Below are positions 38,935-48,173 of a DNA stretch of 64,000 nucleotides, piece by piece. Position numbers and translations under genes: made by a program. The notes under the pieces were generated by a model, which saw nothing but the letters and a program-made list of their open reading frames with translations, had not been told where the DNA came from and did no database searches. The stretch's first letter is position 1; each line of letters begins with the position of its first letter. This DNA is from Rouxiella badensis (GTDB lineage: Bacteria > Pseudomonadota > Gammaproteobacteria > Enterobacterales > Enterobacteriaceae), in NCBI RefSeq assembly GCF_002093665.1, contig NZ_MRWE01000018.1, positions 43,037 through 107,036 of the forward strand, written 5' to 3'.

Positions 38935-39846
38935 ATGCGTTTAATGTTTACGCTTTTTGTGCTGCTGTTTACCCAGCTCTTTTTGAATTTGGCGAATGCT
39001 TCGCCAAGTCATCGCGTCTCCGCCAAACAGGCCGAAACGCACGTAAGCCAGGCAAAGCCTGATGAGCGACGAAAGCGAAAGGTCGTCGCGAGAAGCAATA
39101 GAAAGACCAAGACTGTTCCGGTGAAAGAACAATCGAAAGCCAAAGAACACAGCAGGACGAAAGAGAAAGTGCACGGGAAGGCGAAAGTCGAGCACAAGCA
39201 TCCTACCAGCACTAAACTCGTCAGGCACAAGGCCGAGAAGCCAACCGCTTCCAGGCTCGCAAGACACAAGGCAGAGAACTCGAAGAAAGAGATAAACTCG
39301 ATTAGCCGTTCTCTGGCTGCTACCACTAACGTGGTCTGTGCGAAAGAAGGCAAAAAAGCCTACGGACGACACCGAAAGCATAAAACAAAAGAAGATACCT
39401 GCACCCCGTTAACGCTGAGTGCAGCGCACAAGAAAAAGTATTTGCATGCTAAAGAAACCGCGATGAACAAGCTGATGCACCAGGTCGGCAAACCTTATCG
39501 CTGGGGTGGAACCTCCCCGAATACTGGTTTCGACTGTAGTGGCCTGGTTTATTACGCGTACAAAGATTTAATGCGTATTAAAATGCCTCGCACCGCCAAT
39601 GAGATGTACCATTTGCGCGATGCGGCCCCGGTTCCACGCGGTGAGCTTGAGTCTGGTGATTTAGTGTTCTTTAGAATTACTAAACGCGGCGCGGCGGACC
39701 ACGTAGGTGTTTATCTCGGCAACGGTAAGTTTATTCAGTCACCGCGCTCTGGAGAAGACATCAAAATTAGTTATCTGGCAGATAACTACTGGCAAGACCA
39801 CTACGTTGGTGCTCGCCGGGTCATGACGCCGAAAACGATTCGTTAA
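38935..39846 (+). CDS. mepH: Murein DD-endopeptidase MepH (NlpC/P60)
   Basis: 303 residues; hydrolyses D-Ala-mDAP cross-links to allow sacculus growth. Signal peptide residues 1-22 (MRLMFTLFVLLFTQLFLNLANA). Residues about 25-165 form a very Lys/Arg/His-rich, low-complexity linker with the repeat RHKAE at 97-101 and 110-114. The NlpC/P60 domain follows, with catalytic Cys201 (TGFDCSGLVYYAYKDL) and His255 (ADHVGVYLGN). The domain and the end VGARRVMTPKT match E. coli MepH (271 residues), but the basic linker is longer. In E. coli sodB follows; it is absent here. Confidence 0.93.
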   Translation: MRLMFTLFVLLFTQLFLNLANASPSHRVSAKQAETHVSQAKPDERRKRKVVARSNRKTKTVPVKEQSKAKEHSRTKEKVHGKAKVEHKHPTSTKLVRHKAEKPTASRLARHKAENSKKEINSISRSLAATTNVVCAKEGKKAYGRHRKHKTKEDTCTPLTLSAAHKKKYLHAKETAMNKLMHQVGKPYRWGGTSPNTGFDCSGLVYYAYKDLMRIKMPRTANEMYHLRDAAPVPRGELESGDLVFFRITKRGAADHVGVYLGNGKFIQSPRSGEDIKISYLADNYWQDHYVGARRVMTPKTIR

Positions 39847-39929
39847 ATAATGATTTCTCGCTTAACACCTGTGAATAGCATTTAACGAATGGTTTAAGCC
39901 TACCCCCTCTCCAGCGGGCGGTAAAATAG

Positions 39930-39966
39930 AAAAGGGCGATTTCTTTGATAAGAAATCGCCCTTTTT
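39930..39966. terminator. Terminator between mepH and ynhF
   Basis: 15-bp stem AAAGGGCGATTTCTT / AAGAAATCGCCCTTT with a 4-nt loop and a T-run. It is symmetric enough to serve both convergent genes. Confidence 0.93.
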
Positions 39967-39989
39967 CGTTTCTGCCTGACGGCAAAAGA

Positions 39990-40079
39990 TCAGTGCATGA
40001 CGGCGGTAAAGCTGAATGCCACGATCGTCACCAGTGCGCACACCACGGTTATCAATGAGTATTTCAGATTGGTATCCAC
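39990..40079 (-). CDS. ynhF: Small membrane protein YnhF
   Basis: 29-residue single-span protein read from GTG with an AAGGAG site 5 bp upstream; it begins MDTNLKYSLITVV and ends FSFTAVMH. Compared with E. coli YnhF (also 29 residues), the N-terminal D-L-K-x-S-L pattern, the hydrophobic helix and the final TA-x-xH are conserved, and the position just before purR is the same. Its function is unknown; it is found in the inner membrane in E. coli. Easily missed by gene callers because of its size and GTG start. Confidence 0.85.
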   Translation of the reverse strand: MDTNLKYSLITVVCALVTIVAFSFTAVMH

Positions 40080-40414
40080 ATAGACTCCTTGCCGGATAGA
40101 AGATTAAAAACCCTATATTTTATAAGCCTAAATATTTTGCGCGCTTTGCGTAAAAACGTCTACCGATCGTGCACCGATTTGCGCAACTTATCGCGAAAGC
40201 GCAAATTTGGCTTTCCCTTTCTTGAGATATAAGAGAAAATTAGCGGTTACCACGCTGTGTGCCCGGTCGGCGTTGTCCGACGCATCTTTCAGGATTCCTG
40301 AAACCACCCAACGAATTAACTGCTTAAAATGATTTATGCAGTTGAATGCACGCAGGCAAACGATTAACAAAAAACTAACGTGCTGAAAAGGGTTAGTTCA
40401 GGAGTGATTTTTAC
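40080..40414. other. Intergenic region ynhF-purR
   Basis: 335 bp without a supported gene. It holds the divergent promoters of ynhF and purR and the PurR operator listed separately. A 60-codon minus-strand frame at 40188-40370 has no ribosome site or family resemblance. Confidence 0.5.
40354..40369. promoter_or_regulatory. PurR operator at purR
   Basis: AGGCAAACGATTAACA resembles the PurR box ACGCAAACGTTTGCGT, best in the GCAAACG half. It is 45-60 bp before the purR start, consistent with the known autoregulation of purR. Confidence 0.6.
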
Positions 40415-41440
40415 ATGGCCACGATTAAAGATGTCGCTAAGCGCGCTGGTGTTTCGACTACAACGGTGTCGCACGTCATCAATAAAACCCGTTTCGTCGC
40501 CGAAGAAACTAAAGCTGCGGTTCGCGCAGCCATTAAAGATTTGCACTATTCCCCGAGCGCCGTCGCACGTAGCCTGAAGGTGAATAACACCAAGTCCATC
40601 GGCCTGCTGGCCACCTCGAGTGAGGCGCCCTACTTCGCCGAAGTCATTGAAGCCGTTGAGAACAGCTGCTTCGCGAAGGGCTACACGCTTATCCTGTGTA
40701 ACTCGCACAATAATCTGGAAAAGCAGAAAGCCTATCTGGCAATGCTTGCGCAAAAGCGCGTCGACGGCCTGCTGGTGATGTGCGCCGAGTATCCGGCCGA
40801 GCTGCTTGCCATGCTCGAGGAGTACCGTTCAATCCCGATGGTGGTGATGGACTGGGGCGAAGCGCAGAACGACTTTACCGACTCGATTATTGATAACGCC
40901 TTCGAGGGCGGATATCTGGCGGGTCGTTACCTGGTTGAACGCGGGCATCGCGACATTGGCGCCATTCCCGGTCAGCTGAACCGCAACACCGGCGGCGGTC
41001 GCTATCGCGGTTTCCTGAAAGCGATGAATGAAGCCAATATTGCCGTGCGTGATGAATGGGTGGTTCAGGGCGATTTCGAACCTGAATCAGGCTATCAGGC
41101 AATGCAAAAGATCCTCAACCAGAAGCAGCGACCGACGGCAGTGTTCTGCGGCGGTGACGTGATGGCGATGGGCGCGATTTGCGCAGCCGACGAAATGGGC
41201 CTGCGCGTTCCTCAGGATATTTCGGTCATTGGTTATGACAACGTGCGCAACGCGCGCTACTTCTCTCCAGCACTCACCACGGTACACCAGCCGAAAGAGC
41301 GCCTGGGCGAGATGGCCTTTACCATGTTGCTCGACCGCATTATTAGCAAGCGCGAAGTGCAGCAGACCATCGAGGTGAAACCCAAGCTGGTTGAACGCCG
41401 CTCCGTGGCCGACGGTCCTTTCCGCGACTATCGTCGTTAA
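40415..41440 (+). CDS. purR: Purine repressor PurR
   Basis: LacI-family repressor of 341 residues (same as E. coli) that binds hypoxanthine or guanine and shuts down purine biosynthesis. The N-terminal helix-turn-helix [28 protein letters not shown] is followed by the hinge helix ([14 protein letters not shown]) and the periplasmic-binding-like effector domain. AGGAG precedes the ATG. punR/punC, controlling purine nucleoside export, are adjacent. Confidence 0.97.
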   Translation: MATIKDVAKRAGVSTTTVSHVINKTRFVAEETKAAVRAAIKDLHYSPSAVARSLKVNNTKSIGLLATSSEAPYFAEVIEAVENSCFAKGYTLILCNSHNNLEKQKAYLAMLAQKRVDGLLVMCAEYPAELLAMLEEYRSIPMVVMDWGEAQNDFTDSIIDNAFEGGYLAGRYLVERGHRDIGAIPGQLNRNTGGGRYRGFLKAMNEANIAVRDEWVVQGDFEPESGYQAMQKILNQKQRPTAVFCGGDVMAMGAICAADEMGLRVPQDISVIGYDNVRNARYFSPALTTVHQPKERLGEMAFTMLLDRIISKREVQQTIEVKPKLVERRSVADGPFRDYRR

Positions 41441-41488
41441 TTCTCGCTTTTCTGCGCTCCTCTCACGCCTGCCTTCGCGGGCGTGAGG

Positions 41489-42391
41489 CTATCTCAGCCA
41501 TTCTTGATTCAGCGTTTCACTGTCCCCGAGATACTCCAACAACCAGTCTAGCGCCGGGGAATGATTTCGCTGGTCCCACGTCAGACAACACGGGCTTTCC
41601 GGAAACACGTTGGCAAGATTAAGCACTGCCAACCTTTGTTGCGCAATCCACGGCGCTACCCTATGTACCGGCAGCATGCCAACGCAGAGCCCTTCACAAA
41701 GGCAATCAATGGCGCAGGTCCAGTCCGGCACGACCAGACGACGCTGGTTGTCCAGCGTCCAGGTGTCGCGTTTGGGCAAATTTCTGGAGGTATCCTCTAT
41801 ACACAGCGCCGGATAAGGCCTCAGCGCATCATCGTCCAACGCCCTATTTTGTGCTGCCAGCGGATGCGTGGCGCTGACCACACAGTGCCAGGGTAAAGTC
41901 CCCATGTCCCTAAAGCTGAAACGCCCGCCGACCGGCACCGCGCTGGTGGCACCGATGGCGACGTCTGCACGGTCATCGGCCAGCGCGTCCCAAACGCCGT
42001 TGAACACCTCTCCTTGAATCAATAACTCGGTGTCGGGGAAAGCGCGATAAAAATCGACCACCAGCTGCCGTATGCGATCGGGTTTTACTATTCGGTCGAC
42101 CGCCACACGTAGCTGCCCGCTCCAGCCGTTGGCGACCTGCTGACACTGGCGACGCGTGGATAGCATTTTTTTGATAAGCACTCGGGCTTCATCAACGAAA
42201 AGGCGACCTGCGGGCGTCAATTCTACGTCGCGATGTCGGCGTTCAAACAGGGGGACCGCCAGCCATTCTTCGAGCTGTCGAATCTGATAGCTAATCGCTG
42301 ACGGAACGCGATTAAGCTCAAGCGCTGCGGCAGTGAAGCTGCCGTTTCGCGCGACAGCGTCGACGACTTCGAGTGAATATTCAGACCACAT
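41489..42391 (-). CDS. punR: LysR-type regulator PunR
   Basis: 300 residues from MWSEYSLEVVDAVARNGSF, the E. coli PunR (YdhB) start. AAAGGCGG lies about 8 bp before this ATG, whereas the GTG two codons earlier is too close. N-terminal winged helix-turn-helix (AAALELNRVPSAISYQIRQLEEWL), then a two-lobed effector domain. The characteristic end SPALDWLLEYLGDSETLNQEWLR identifies the family. In E. coli it activates punC in response to adenosine; here it is divergent from punC, as expected. Confidence 0.92.
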   Translation of the reverse strand: MWSEYSLEVVDAVARNGSFTAAALELNRVPSAISYQIRQLEEWLAVPLFERRHRDVELTPAGRLFVDEARVLIKKMLSTRRQCQQVANGWSGQLRVAVDRIVKPDRIRQLVVDFYRAFPDTELLIQGEVFNGVWDALADDRADVAIGATSAVPVGGRFSFRDMGTLPWHCVVSATHPLAAQNRALDDDALRPYPALCIEDTSRNLPKRDTWTLDNQRRLVVPDWTCAIDCLCEGLCVGMLPVHRVAPWIAQQRLAVLNLANVFPESPCCLTWDQRNHSPALDWLLEYLGDSETLNQEWLR

Positions 42392-42560
42392 AGGCACCGC
42401 CTTTTGTCGGGATGATCATTGCAACTCTCTGCTTTCAAATATTTTAATCACATGGTGCAAATATTAACGTTTCACAATCCGCAAGCCAAGCGGATACACT
42501 GCGCCACTGGCTTCACCCTACGAAATATTTAACTGCTTTTTTGAATTATAAGAGAACATC

Positions 42561-43760
42561 ATGAAACCCTCATTTGGCTTTTTACTCTATCTGGCCGGGC
42601 TGAGCATGCTCGGATTTCTGGCGACCGACATGTATCTCCCGGCCTTTGGCAGCATGCAGGAGAGTCTGGATACCTCGGCCAGCGGAATAAGCGCTAGCCT
42701 GAGTATCTTCCTGGCTGGCTTCGCCGTGGCGCAGCTGTTCTGGGGTCCCCTTTCCGACCGCTTTGGCCGTAAACCTATTTTATTAACCGGACTGTCGCTG
42801 TTCGCCGTAGGCTGTCTGGGCATGATCTGGGTGCAAAACACCGAGCTGCTCCTGGCGCTGCGCTTTGTTCAGGCTATTGGGGTTTGTGCCGCGGCGGTAA
42901 GCTGGCAGGCGCTGGTGGTTGACCGCTATGCGTCTGACGTAGCGAAACGCACCTTTGCCAGCATCATGCCGTTGGTAGCACTTTCTCCTGCCCTCGCCCC
43001 ATTAGTCGGCGCATGGGTACTGAATCATTTCAACTGGCGAGTCATCTTTGCCCTGCTGCTGGTGATAAGCGCCCTGCTGCTGTTCTTCACGCTGACGCTG
43101 AAAGAAACGAAAAAGTCTGTTGCCGAAAAAGCGCAGGCAAAAAGCGGTGTCACCGAGATGCTCAGCTCTCCGGTTTATAGCGGTAACGTACTGATTTACA
43201 GCGCCAGTTCGGCCGGCTTTTTTGCCTGGCTGACCGGTTCCCCCTTTATTCTAAGTGAAATGGGCTACGGACCTTCTGCGATTGGTTTGAGCTATGTCCC
43301 TCAAACTATTGCATTTTTATTAGGGGGTTACGGCTGTAGGATGATTATCAATAAAATTGATGGGGTTCGTCTGCTGCCCTGGCTTTTATTAGGCTATGCT
43401 ATTAGCGTTATATCGCTTTATCTGGTTGCGACGTTAACTCAGGCTACGCTGGTAAGTTTGTTAGTGCCGTTCTGTTTAATGGCGCTGGTAAACGGTGCCT
43501 GTTATCCCATTGTCGTAGCAAATGCATTAATGCCATTTCCTGCTAATACAGGAAAGGCTGCCGCGTTGCAGAATACATTACAGTTAGGACTTTGCTTTTT
43601 AAGTAGCATGATGGTGTCGGCATTTATATCCCAGCCATTATTCTCGACGGTGACCGTTATGCTTACGACGGTGGTGCTGGTGGGAATGGGATACTTTATT
43701 TTGACGTGTTCAGCGAATAAGCAGAAGTCTGGACATCCAGAAGCAAAGCATGCTAATTAG
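42561..43760 (+). CDS. punC: Purine nucleoside transporter PunC (MFS, Bcr/CflA type)
   Basis: 399-residue major facilitator with about 12 membrane helices. The DHA1 motifs are [14 protein letters not shown] (loop 2-3) and the Pro-rich helix 5 segment [18 protein letters not shown]. It is homologous to E. coli YdhC/PunC, which moves purine nucleosides. It is divergent from punR. The last third is visibly more A/T-rich than the first two thirds, without any break in the frame. Confidence 0.92.
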   Translation: MKPSFGFLLYLAGLSMLGFLATDMYLPAFGSMQESLDTSASGISASLSIFLAGFAVAQLFWGPLSDRFGRKPILLTGLSLFAVGCLGMIWVQNTELLLALRFVQAIGVCAAAVSWQALVVDRYASDVAKRTFASIMPLVALSPALAPLVGAWVLNHFNWRVIFALLLVISALLLFFTLTLKETKKSVAEKAQAKSGVTEMLSSPVYSGNVLIYSASSAGFFAWLTGSPFILSEMGYGPSAIGLSYVPQTIAFLLGGYGCRMIINKIDGVRLLPWLLLGYAISVISLYLVATLTQATLVSLLVPFCLMALVNGACYPIVVANALMPFPANTGKAAALQNTLQLGLCFLSSMMVSAFISQPLFSTVTVMLTTVVLVGMGYFILTCSANKQKSGHPEAKHAN

Positions 43761-44106
43761 TTAATATAATACCGTTATGTTACAATAACTTGAAGAATAT
43801 GTTCGCCTGTTGCGATTTACAGTTGAGAATGCGCGCAGGCGAGCTTATACTCAATTCAACATAAGAAAATAACACTTTTACAAAACTTTTATCACAAGTA
43901 ACTTTTGTGCGCGCGAATCGCGTCACATTTATTAGTGCAAGGATGATTCACCGCGGCGTATTACGCCTGGTGTCCTTCGTATTTTCCCTCTGTTCATAGT
44001 CATATATCAGACAAGGCGGAATATCCGTCTGTTCTCATAAGACCTGCCAATAGCCGTTGCTTTTTAAGCAGGTTAATAAGTCAGAAGAGAAAGTGATGGA
44101 GAAGCT
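43761..44106 (+). promoter_or_regulatory. cfa promoter and long 5' leader
   Basis: 346 bp without a gene. A good sigma-70 promoter is visible: TTGAGA (43823-43828), 17 bp, TATACT (43846-43851). This would give a leader of about 250 nt. E. coli cfa also has a long leader that is a target of sRNAs such as RydC, plus a closer sigma-S promoter. Confidence 0.65.
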
Positions 44107-45258
44107 ATGAGTTCATCGTGTGTAGAAGACCTGAGTATTCAAGATAATCAGTGGTACCGAATCGCGAGCGAAATGTTATCAATGGCTGGCATTGAGGTTA
44201 ATGGAACACGCCCTTTTGACATTACGGTAAAAAATCCCGATTTTTTTAAGCGCGTACTTCAGGAAGGTTCACTGGGTCTCGGCGAAAGTTATATGGACGG
44301 CTGGTGGGAATGTGAAAGATTAGACATGTTCTTCCATCGCGTCGTTGCCGCAGGGCTCGAGAACAAACTCCCGCATCATCTTAAAGATACACTGCGTATC
44401 GCAGCAGCAAGGCTGACCAACCTGCAGTCCAGAAAACGCGCCTGGATCGTAGGTAAAGAGCATTACGACCTGGGTAACGATCTGTTCAGTAAAATGCTTG
44501 ACCCTTATATGCAATACTCCTGTGCCTACTGGAAAGATGCGACCACGCTTGAACAGGCACAAGAAGCCAAACTGAAAATGATCTGTGAGAAACTGCAGCT
44601 TCAGCCGGGGCAACGACTGCTTGATATTGGCTGTGGTTGGGGAGGTTTGGCGGAATATGCAGCCCGAAATTACGGCGTCAGTGTTTTCGGCGTGACTATT
44701 TCTTCTGAACAGCAAAAAATGGCCCAGCAACGCTGCGAAGGTCTTGATGTCACCATCCTGCTGCAGGATTACCGCGATCTCAACGATCAGTTCGATCGCA
44801 TTGTTTCCGTCGGCATGTTTGAACACGTCGGGCCTAAAAATTACCAGACCTATTTCGACGTGGTAAAACGCAACATCAAACCTGACGGTCTTTTCTTGCT
44901 GCACACCATCGGATCGAATAAAACCGATCTGAATGTCGATCCCTGGATCGATAAATATATCTTCCCGAACGGCTGCCTGCCTTCCGTTAAACACATTGCA
45001 CAGACCACTGAAGGCCTGTTTGTGATGGAAGACTGGCACAACATTGGCGCAGATTATGATAGAACGTTGATGGCCTGGTTTGAGCGTTTCGTTCACGAAT
45101 GGCCAAGTTTTGCAGAGAACTATTCAACGCGTTTCTATCGTATGTTCAGCTATTATCTGAACGCTTGCGCTGGGGCATTCCGCGCTCGCGACATTCAGCT
45201 GTGGCAGGTTGTTCTCAGCCCTAACGGCGTTGAAGGCGGCATTCGCGTTCCACGTTGA
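44107..45258 (+). CDS. cfa: Cyclopropane-fatty-acyl-phospholipid synthase
   Basis: Transfers a methylene from S-adenosylmethionine to cis-unsaturated acyl chains of membrane phospholipids, protecting against acid and stationary-phase stress. 383 residues: an N-terminal lipid-binding domain (GLGESYMDGWWECERLD), the SAM motif LLDIGCGWGGLAEYAA near residue 172, SVGMFEHVGPKNY, and the bicarbonate-site region HNIGADYDRTLMAW. GGAG lies right before the ATG. Confidence 0.96.
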   Translation: MSSSCVEDLSIQDNQWYRIASEMLSMAGIEVNGTRPFDITVKNPDFFKRVLQEGSLGLGESYMDGWWECERLDMFFHRVVAAGLENKLPHHLKDTLRIAAARLTNLQSRKRAWIVGKEHYDLGNDLFSKMLDPYMQYSCAYWKDATTLEQAQEAKLKMICEKLQLQPGQRLLDIGCGWGGLAEYAARNYGVSVFGVTISSEQQKMAQQRCEGLDVTILLQDYRDLNDQFDRIVSVGMFEHVGPKNYQTYFDVVKRNIKPDGLFLLHTIGSNKTDLNVDPWIDKYIFPNGCLPSVKHIAQTTEGLFVMEDWHNIGADYDRTLMAWFERFVHEWPSFAENYSTRFYRMFSYYLNACAGAFRARDIQLWQVVLSPNGVEGGIRVPR

Positions 45259-45273
45259 TATGCTTCACATAAT

Positions 45274-45312
45274 AAAAAAGCCGGCGGCAAGTGATTGCTT
45301 CCGGCTTTTTTA
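45274..45312. terminator. Terminator between cfa and ribE
   Basis: AAAAAGCCGG / CCGGCTTTTT with an inner GGCAA/TTGC pairing, flanked by A-run and T-run; suitable for both convergent genes. Confidence 0.9.
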
Positions 45313-45336
45313 CTTTTTGCATCTTAAAGAGGGCAA

Positions 45337-46008
45337 TTATTCTTTGTCGTGTTCCTGGTGTTCGATTTCAGCCAGGGCGGCCGCAGCGGCCTGTGCAGCT
45401 TCGCGACTTGCCAGCACACGTTCGACGGTGTCGACGATGGCCTGAGTCTGCGGGTCGATTTCGATATTAATTTTGTCACCCAGGCGTTTGGCACCCAGCG
45501 TGGTGCGCTCGAGCGTTTCGGGGATCAGATGTACGCAAAAACGGGTTGGCGTGACTTCACCGACGGTCAGACTGATGCCGTCAATACCAATGTAGCCTTT
45601 GTGCAGAATGTATTTCATATATTCTGCATGCGGCATACGGAACCAGATCTGGCGATTGTTTTCAGAGGTGAGGATTTTCTGGACTTCGGCAGTGCAGACA
45701 ATATGGCCAGACATCAAGTGGCCGCCAATTTCGTCATTAAAGCTGGCCGCACGCTCCAGATTGACCTCATCGCCTTCTTTAAGCTCGCCGAGGTTGGTCA
45801 GACGCAGCGTTTCCTTGATCAGGTCAAAGCTCACTAAATCCCCTTCAACCTTGGTCACCGTCAGACAGCATCCGTTGTGAGCCACCGATGCGCCAAGCGC
45901 CAGATTTGGCAGCATCGCCTCGGGCAGTCTGACCACGTGGGTTCTGAAGTTAGGTTTTTCATCGATAGACACTACAGTGCCTTTGCCTTGCACAATTCCG
46001 GTAAACAT
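45337..46008 (-). CDS. ribE: Riboflavin synthase (alpha chain)
   Basis: Dismutates two 6,7-dimethyl-8-ribityllumazine molecules to riboflavin. 223 residues, two tandem lumazine-binding beta-barrels (starts [12 protein letters not shown] and [12 protein letters not shown]) and a C-terminal helix, here Ala-rich with the end [13 protein letters not shown]. Called ribC in some E. coli annotations. It is divergent from mdtK, the E. coli arrangement. Confidence 0.95.
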   Translation of the reverse strand: MFTGIVQGKGTVVSIDEKPNFRTHVVRLPEAMLPNLALGASVAHNGCCLTVTKVEGDLVSFDLIKETLRLTNLGELKEGDEVNLERAASFNDEIGGHLMSGHIVCTAEVQKILTSENNRQIWFRMPHAEYMKYILHKGYIGIDGISLTVGEVTPTRFCVHLIPETLERTTLGAKRLGDKINIEIDPQTQAIVDTVERVLASREAAQAAAAALAEIEHQEHDKE

Positions 46009-46281
46009 TAGGCGCGCCTCGTTAATTCAACGTTTATTACCACTTATATTACTTTTTTTGCCATGGCGCGTCACGAAAGCCCAATTAAAATCGGGAATAA
46101 AAGCACATCTCACCCATACTCGAGGGATAAAATCTCAGCAGAGTGGCATCTGTTGAAACTTAAGCATGCGATTTGATTAAAAAACCTGACAAGGTACAAT
46201 CTTTCGGCAATTCCTCACTATATTATCGTCACCCTCGGGTGACTTTTTGGTTTTACTCATCATTATAAAAAAGGTGTATGC

Positions 46282-47655
46282 GTGCAGAAGTACCTCACAG
46301 AAGCGCGTAGTTTATTGGCTCTCGCGATCCCCGTTATCCTCGCTCAAGTTGCACAAACCGCAATGGGTGTCGTTGACACCATCATGGCAGGTTCGGTCAG
46401 CGCAACCGATATGGCTGCGGTTGCCGTCGGCACATCAATATGGCTCCCCGCCATACTGTTTGGCCACGGCCTTTTATTATCTTTAACACCCACCGTCGCG
46501 CATCTGAACGGGGCTGGTCGTCGTGAAAAAATCGGCGATCAGGTGCAGCAAGGCTTCTGGCTGGCCGCGGGTGTGTCGATCCTGGTGATGGTGGTGATTT
46601 ATAACTGCGACCTGATGATTGGCATGATGCAAAACATCGATCCCCTGCTGAAAGAAAAGGCCATCGGGTATCTGCGTGCCATTATGTGGGGCGCGCCCGG
46701 TTACCTGTTTTTCCAGGTGTTGCGCGACCAGTGTGAAGGGCTGTCAAAGACCAAACCGGGCATGGTGTTCGGGTTTATCGGCCTACTGGTAAATATTCCG
46801 GTCAACTATATCTTCATCTATGGCAAGTTTGGCGCCCCGGCGCTGGGCGGCGTGGGCTGCGGCGTGGCAACCGGCACGGTGTACTGGGTCATGTTCATCA
46901 TGATGCGCATCTACACTAAGCGCTCCTACTTCCTGAAAGATATCGTTGCAACGCGCCCGTTCGCCAAACCTGACTGGGCCGTACTGAAGCGTCTGTCGCT
47001 GCTCGGACTGCCGATTGCGCTGGCGCTGTTCTTCGAGGTTACGCTGTTTGCAGTGGTGGCGCTTCTGGTCTCCCCTCTCGGAATAGTTGCCGTCGCAAGT
47101 CATCAAATTGCGTTAAATGTCGGGTCTCTGATGTTCGTGGTTCCGTTGTCGCTCGGCGTGGCAGCGACCATTCGCGTTGGGTCACGTCTCGGTGAATCAA
47201 ATCCATCGGCGGCCAAGGTCTCGGCACTGACCAGCATCGCGACGGGCATTGTTATGGCCTGCATTATTGCAACGATGGTGGTTATCTTCCGCTCCCACAT
47301 TGCACACCTGTACAACGACAATCCGGCAGTCGTCAGCCTGGCGTCGCATCTGATGTTGTTTGCGGCCATCTTCCAGATTTCAGATGCCGTTCAGGTGATT
47401 AGCAGCGGCGTATTGCGTGGCTATAAAGATACGCGCTCAATTTTCTTCATCACCTTTACTGCCTACTGGATCCTGGGTCTGCCTATAGGTTACCTGCTGG
47501 CGCTGACCAATTATCTGGTTCCGGCCATGGGTCCGAGCGGATTTTGGTGCGGATTCATCATCGGACTCACTTTTGCCGCCACCATGATGTCGCTGCGCAT
47601 GCGCTGGATCCAAAAACAGTCTTCATTTTCTATTCTGCAACGCGCAGGGCGATAG
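46282..47655 (+). CDS. mdtK: MATE multidrug efflux protein MdtK (NorM)
   Basis: 457-residue cation-coupled efflux pump with 12 predicted membrane helices in two MatE halves (about 10-220 and 240-450). Family motifs include [22 protein letters not shown] and [22 protein letters not shown]. It exports fluoroquinolones and cationic drugs. GTG start with AAGGTG upstream. It is followed by the tRNA-Val cluster, as in E. coli. Confidence 0.95.
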   Translation: MQKYLTEARSLLALAIPVILAQVAQTAMGVVDTIMAGSVSATDMAAVAVGTSIWLPAILFGHGLLLSLTPTVAHLNGAGRREKIGDQVQQGFWLAAGVSILVMVVIYNCDLMIGMMQNIDPLLKEKAIGYLRAIMWGAPGYLFFQVLRDQCEGLSKTKPGMVFGFIGLLVNIPVNYIFIYGKFGAPALGGVGCGVATGTVYWVMFIMMRIYTKRSYFLKDIVATRPFAKPDWAVLKRLSLLGLPIALALFFEVTLFAVVALLVSPLGIVAVASHQIALNVGSLMFVVPLSLGVAATIRVGSRLGESNPSAAKVSALTSIATGIVMACIIATMVVIFRSHIAHLYNDNPAVVSLASHLMLFAAIFQISDAVQVISSGVLRGYKDTRSIFFITFTAYWILGLPIGYLLALTNYLVPAMGPSGFWCGFIIGLTFAATMMSLRMRWIQKQSSFSILQRAGR

Positions 47656-47666
47656 TTTTTACCCTC

Positions 47667-47700
47667 TTACGGTGCGCTGTTTATCGCCAGCGCACCGTAA
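47667..47700 (+). other. Stem-loop after mdtK
   Basis: Perfect 13-bp stem TTACGGTGCGCTG / CAGCGCACCGTAA with an 8-nt loop. No direct T-run, so probably an mRNA 3' end structure or a weak terminator. Confidence 0.6.
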
Positions 47701-47707
47701 TTAATGT

Positions 47708-47770
47708 TTAAAAAATCAACGTAATGAGCGTTAGCGCACCAATCGCACGCAATATGTCATTAAAATGCAT
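47708..47770 (-). CDS. Candidate 20-residue membrane peptide
   Basis: Minus-strand frame ATG-HFNDILRAIGALTLITLIF-stop with an ideal AAGGG site 5 bp before the ATG. The peptide is amphipathic at the start and hydrophobic over the last 12 residues, like known enterobacterial small membrane proteins. Its control region overlaps the tRNA-Val promoter. Not recognised; coding status rests on the ribosome site and composition only. Confidence 0.45.
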   Translation of the reverse strand: MHFNDILRAIGALTLITLIF

Positions 47771-47778
47771 TTTTTCCC

Positions 47779-47807
47779 TTGCCAGCCATCCGGTAGGTCG
47801 TTAATAT
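47779..47807 (+). promoter_or_regulatory. tRNA-Val operon promoter
   Basis: TTGCCA (47779-47784), 17 bp, TAATAT (47802-47807), followed by a C/G-rich discriminator (TCGTCCCCGC) typical of stringently controlled stable-RNA promoters. Confidence 0.8.
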
Positions 47808-47846
47808 TCGTCCCCGCTGCCGCACTGGCAGACAGAGATAAACGAT

Positions 47847-47923
47847 GCGTCCGTAGCTCAGTTGGTTAGAGCACCACCTTGACATGGTGGGGGTCGGTGG
47901 TTCGAGTCCACTCGGACGCACCA
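47847..47923 (+). tRNA. tRNA-Val (anticodon GAC), copy 1
   Basis: 77 nt with encoded CCA. Acceptor GCGTCCG pairs with CGGACGC; anticodon GAC at 47881-47883; T-arm GGTTCGAGTCC. Same sequence type as E. coli valV/valW, which also follow mdtK. Confidence 0.97.
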
Positions 47924-47971
47924 AATCTCAAAACCTTAACCGGTTTAGCCGTAAAAATTGCATTAAGATGT

Positions 47972-48048
47972 GCGTCCGTAGCTCAGTTGGTTAGAGCACC
48001 ACCTTGACATGGTGGGGGTCGGTGGTTCGAGTCCACTCGGACGCACCA
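47972..48048 (+). tRNA. tRNA-Val (anticodon GAC), copy 2
   Basis: Identical to copy 1, 48 bp downstream of it, co-transcribed. Confidence 0.97.
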
Positions 48049-48096
48049 AATCTCAAAACCTTAACCGGTTTAGCCGTAAAAATTGCATTAAGATGT

Positions 48097-48173
48097 GCGT
48101 CCGTAGCTCAGTTGGTTAGAGCACCACCTTGACATGGTGGGGGTCGGTGGTTCGAGTCCACTCGGACGCACCA
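48097..48173 (+). tRNA. tRNA-Val (anticodon GAC), copy 3
   Basis: Identical to copies 1 and 2; the sequence after its CCA no longer follows the spacer pattern, so the array ends here. Confidence 0.97.

Larger units (their letters stand above)
47847..48173 (+). repeat. Tandem 125-bp repeats carrying tRNA-Val
   Basis: Three tRNA genes start at 47847, 47972 and 48097, exactly 125 bp apart. The 77-nt genes are identical and the two 48-bp spacers (47924-47971 and 48049-48096) are also identical base for base. This indicates a recent unequal duplication or active gene conversion. Confidence 0.95.
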
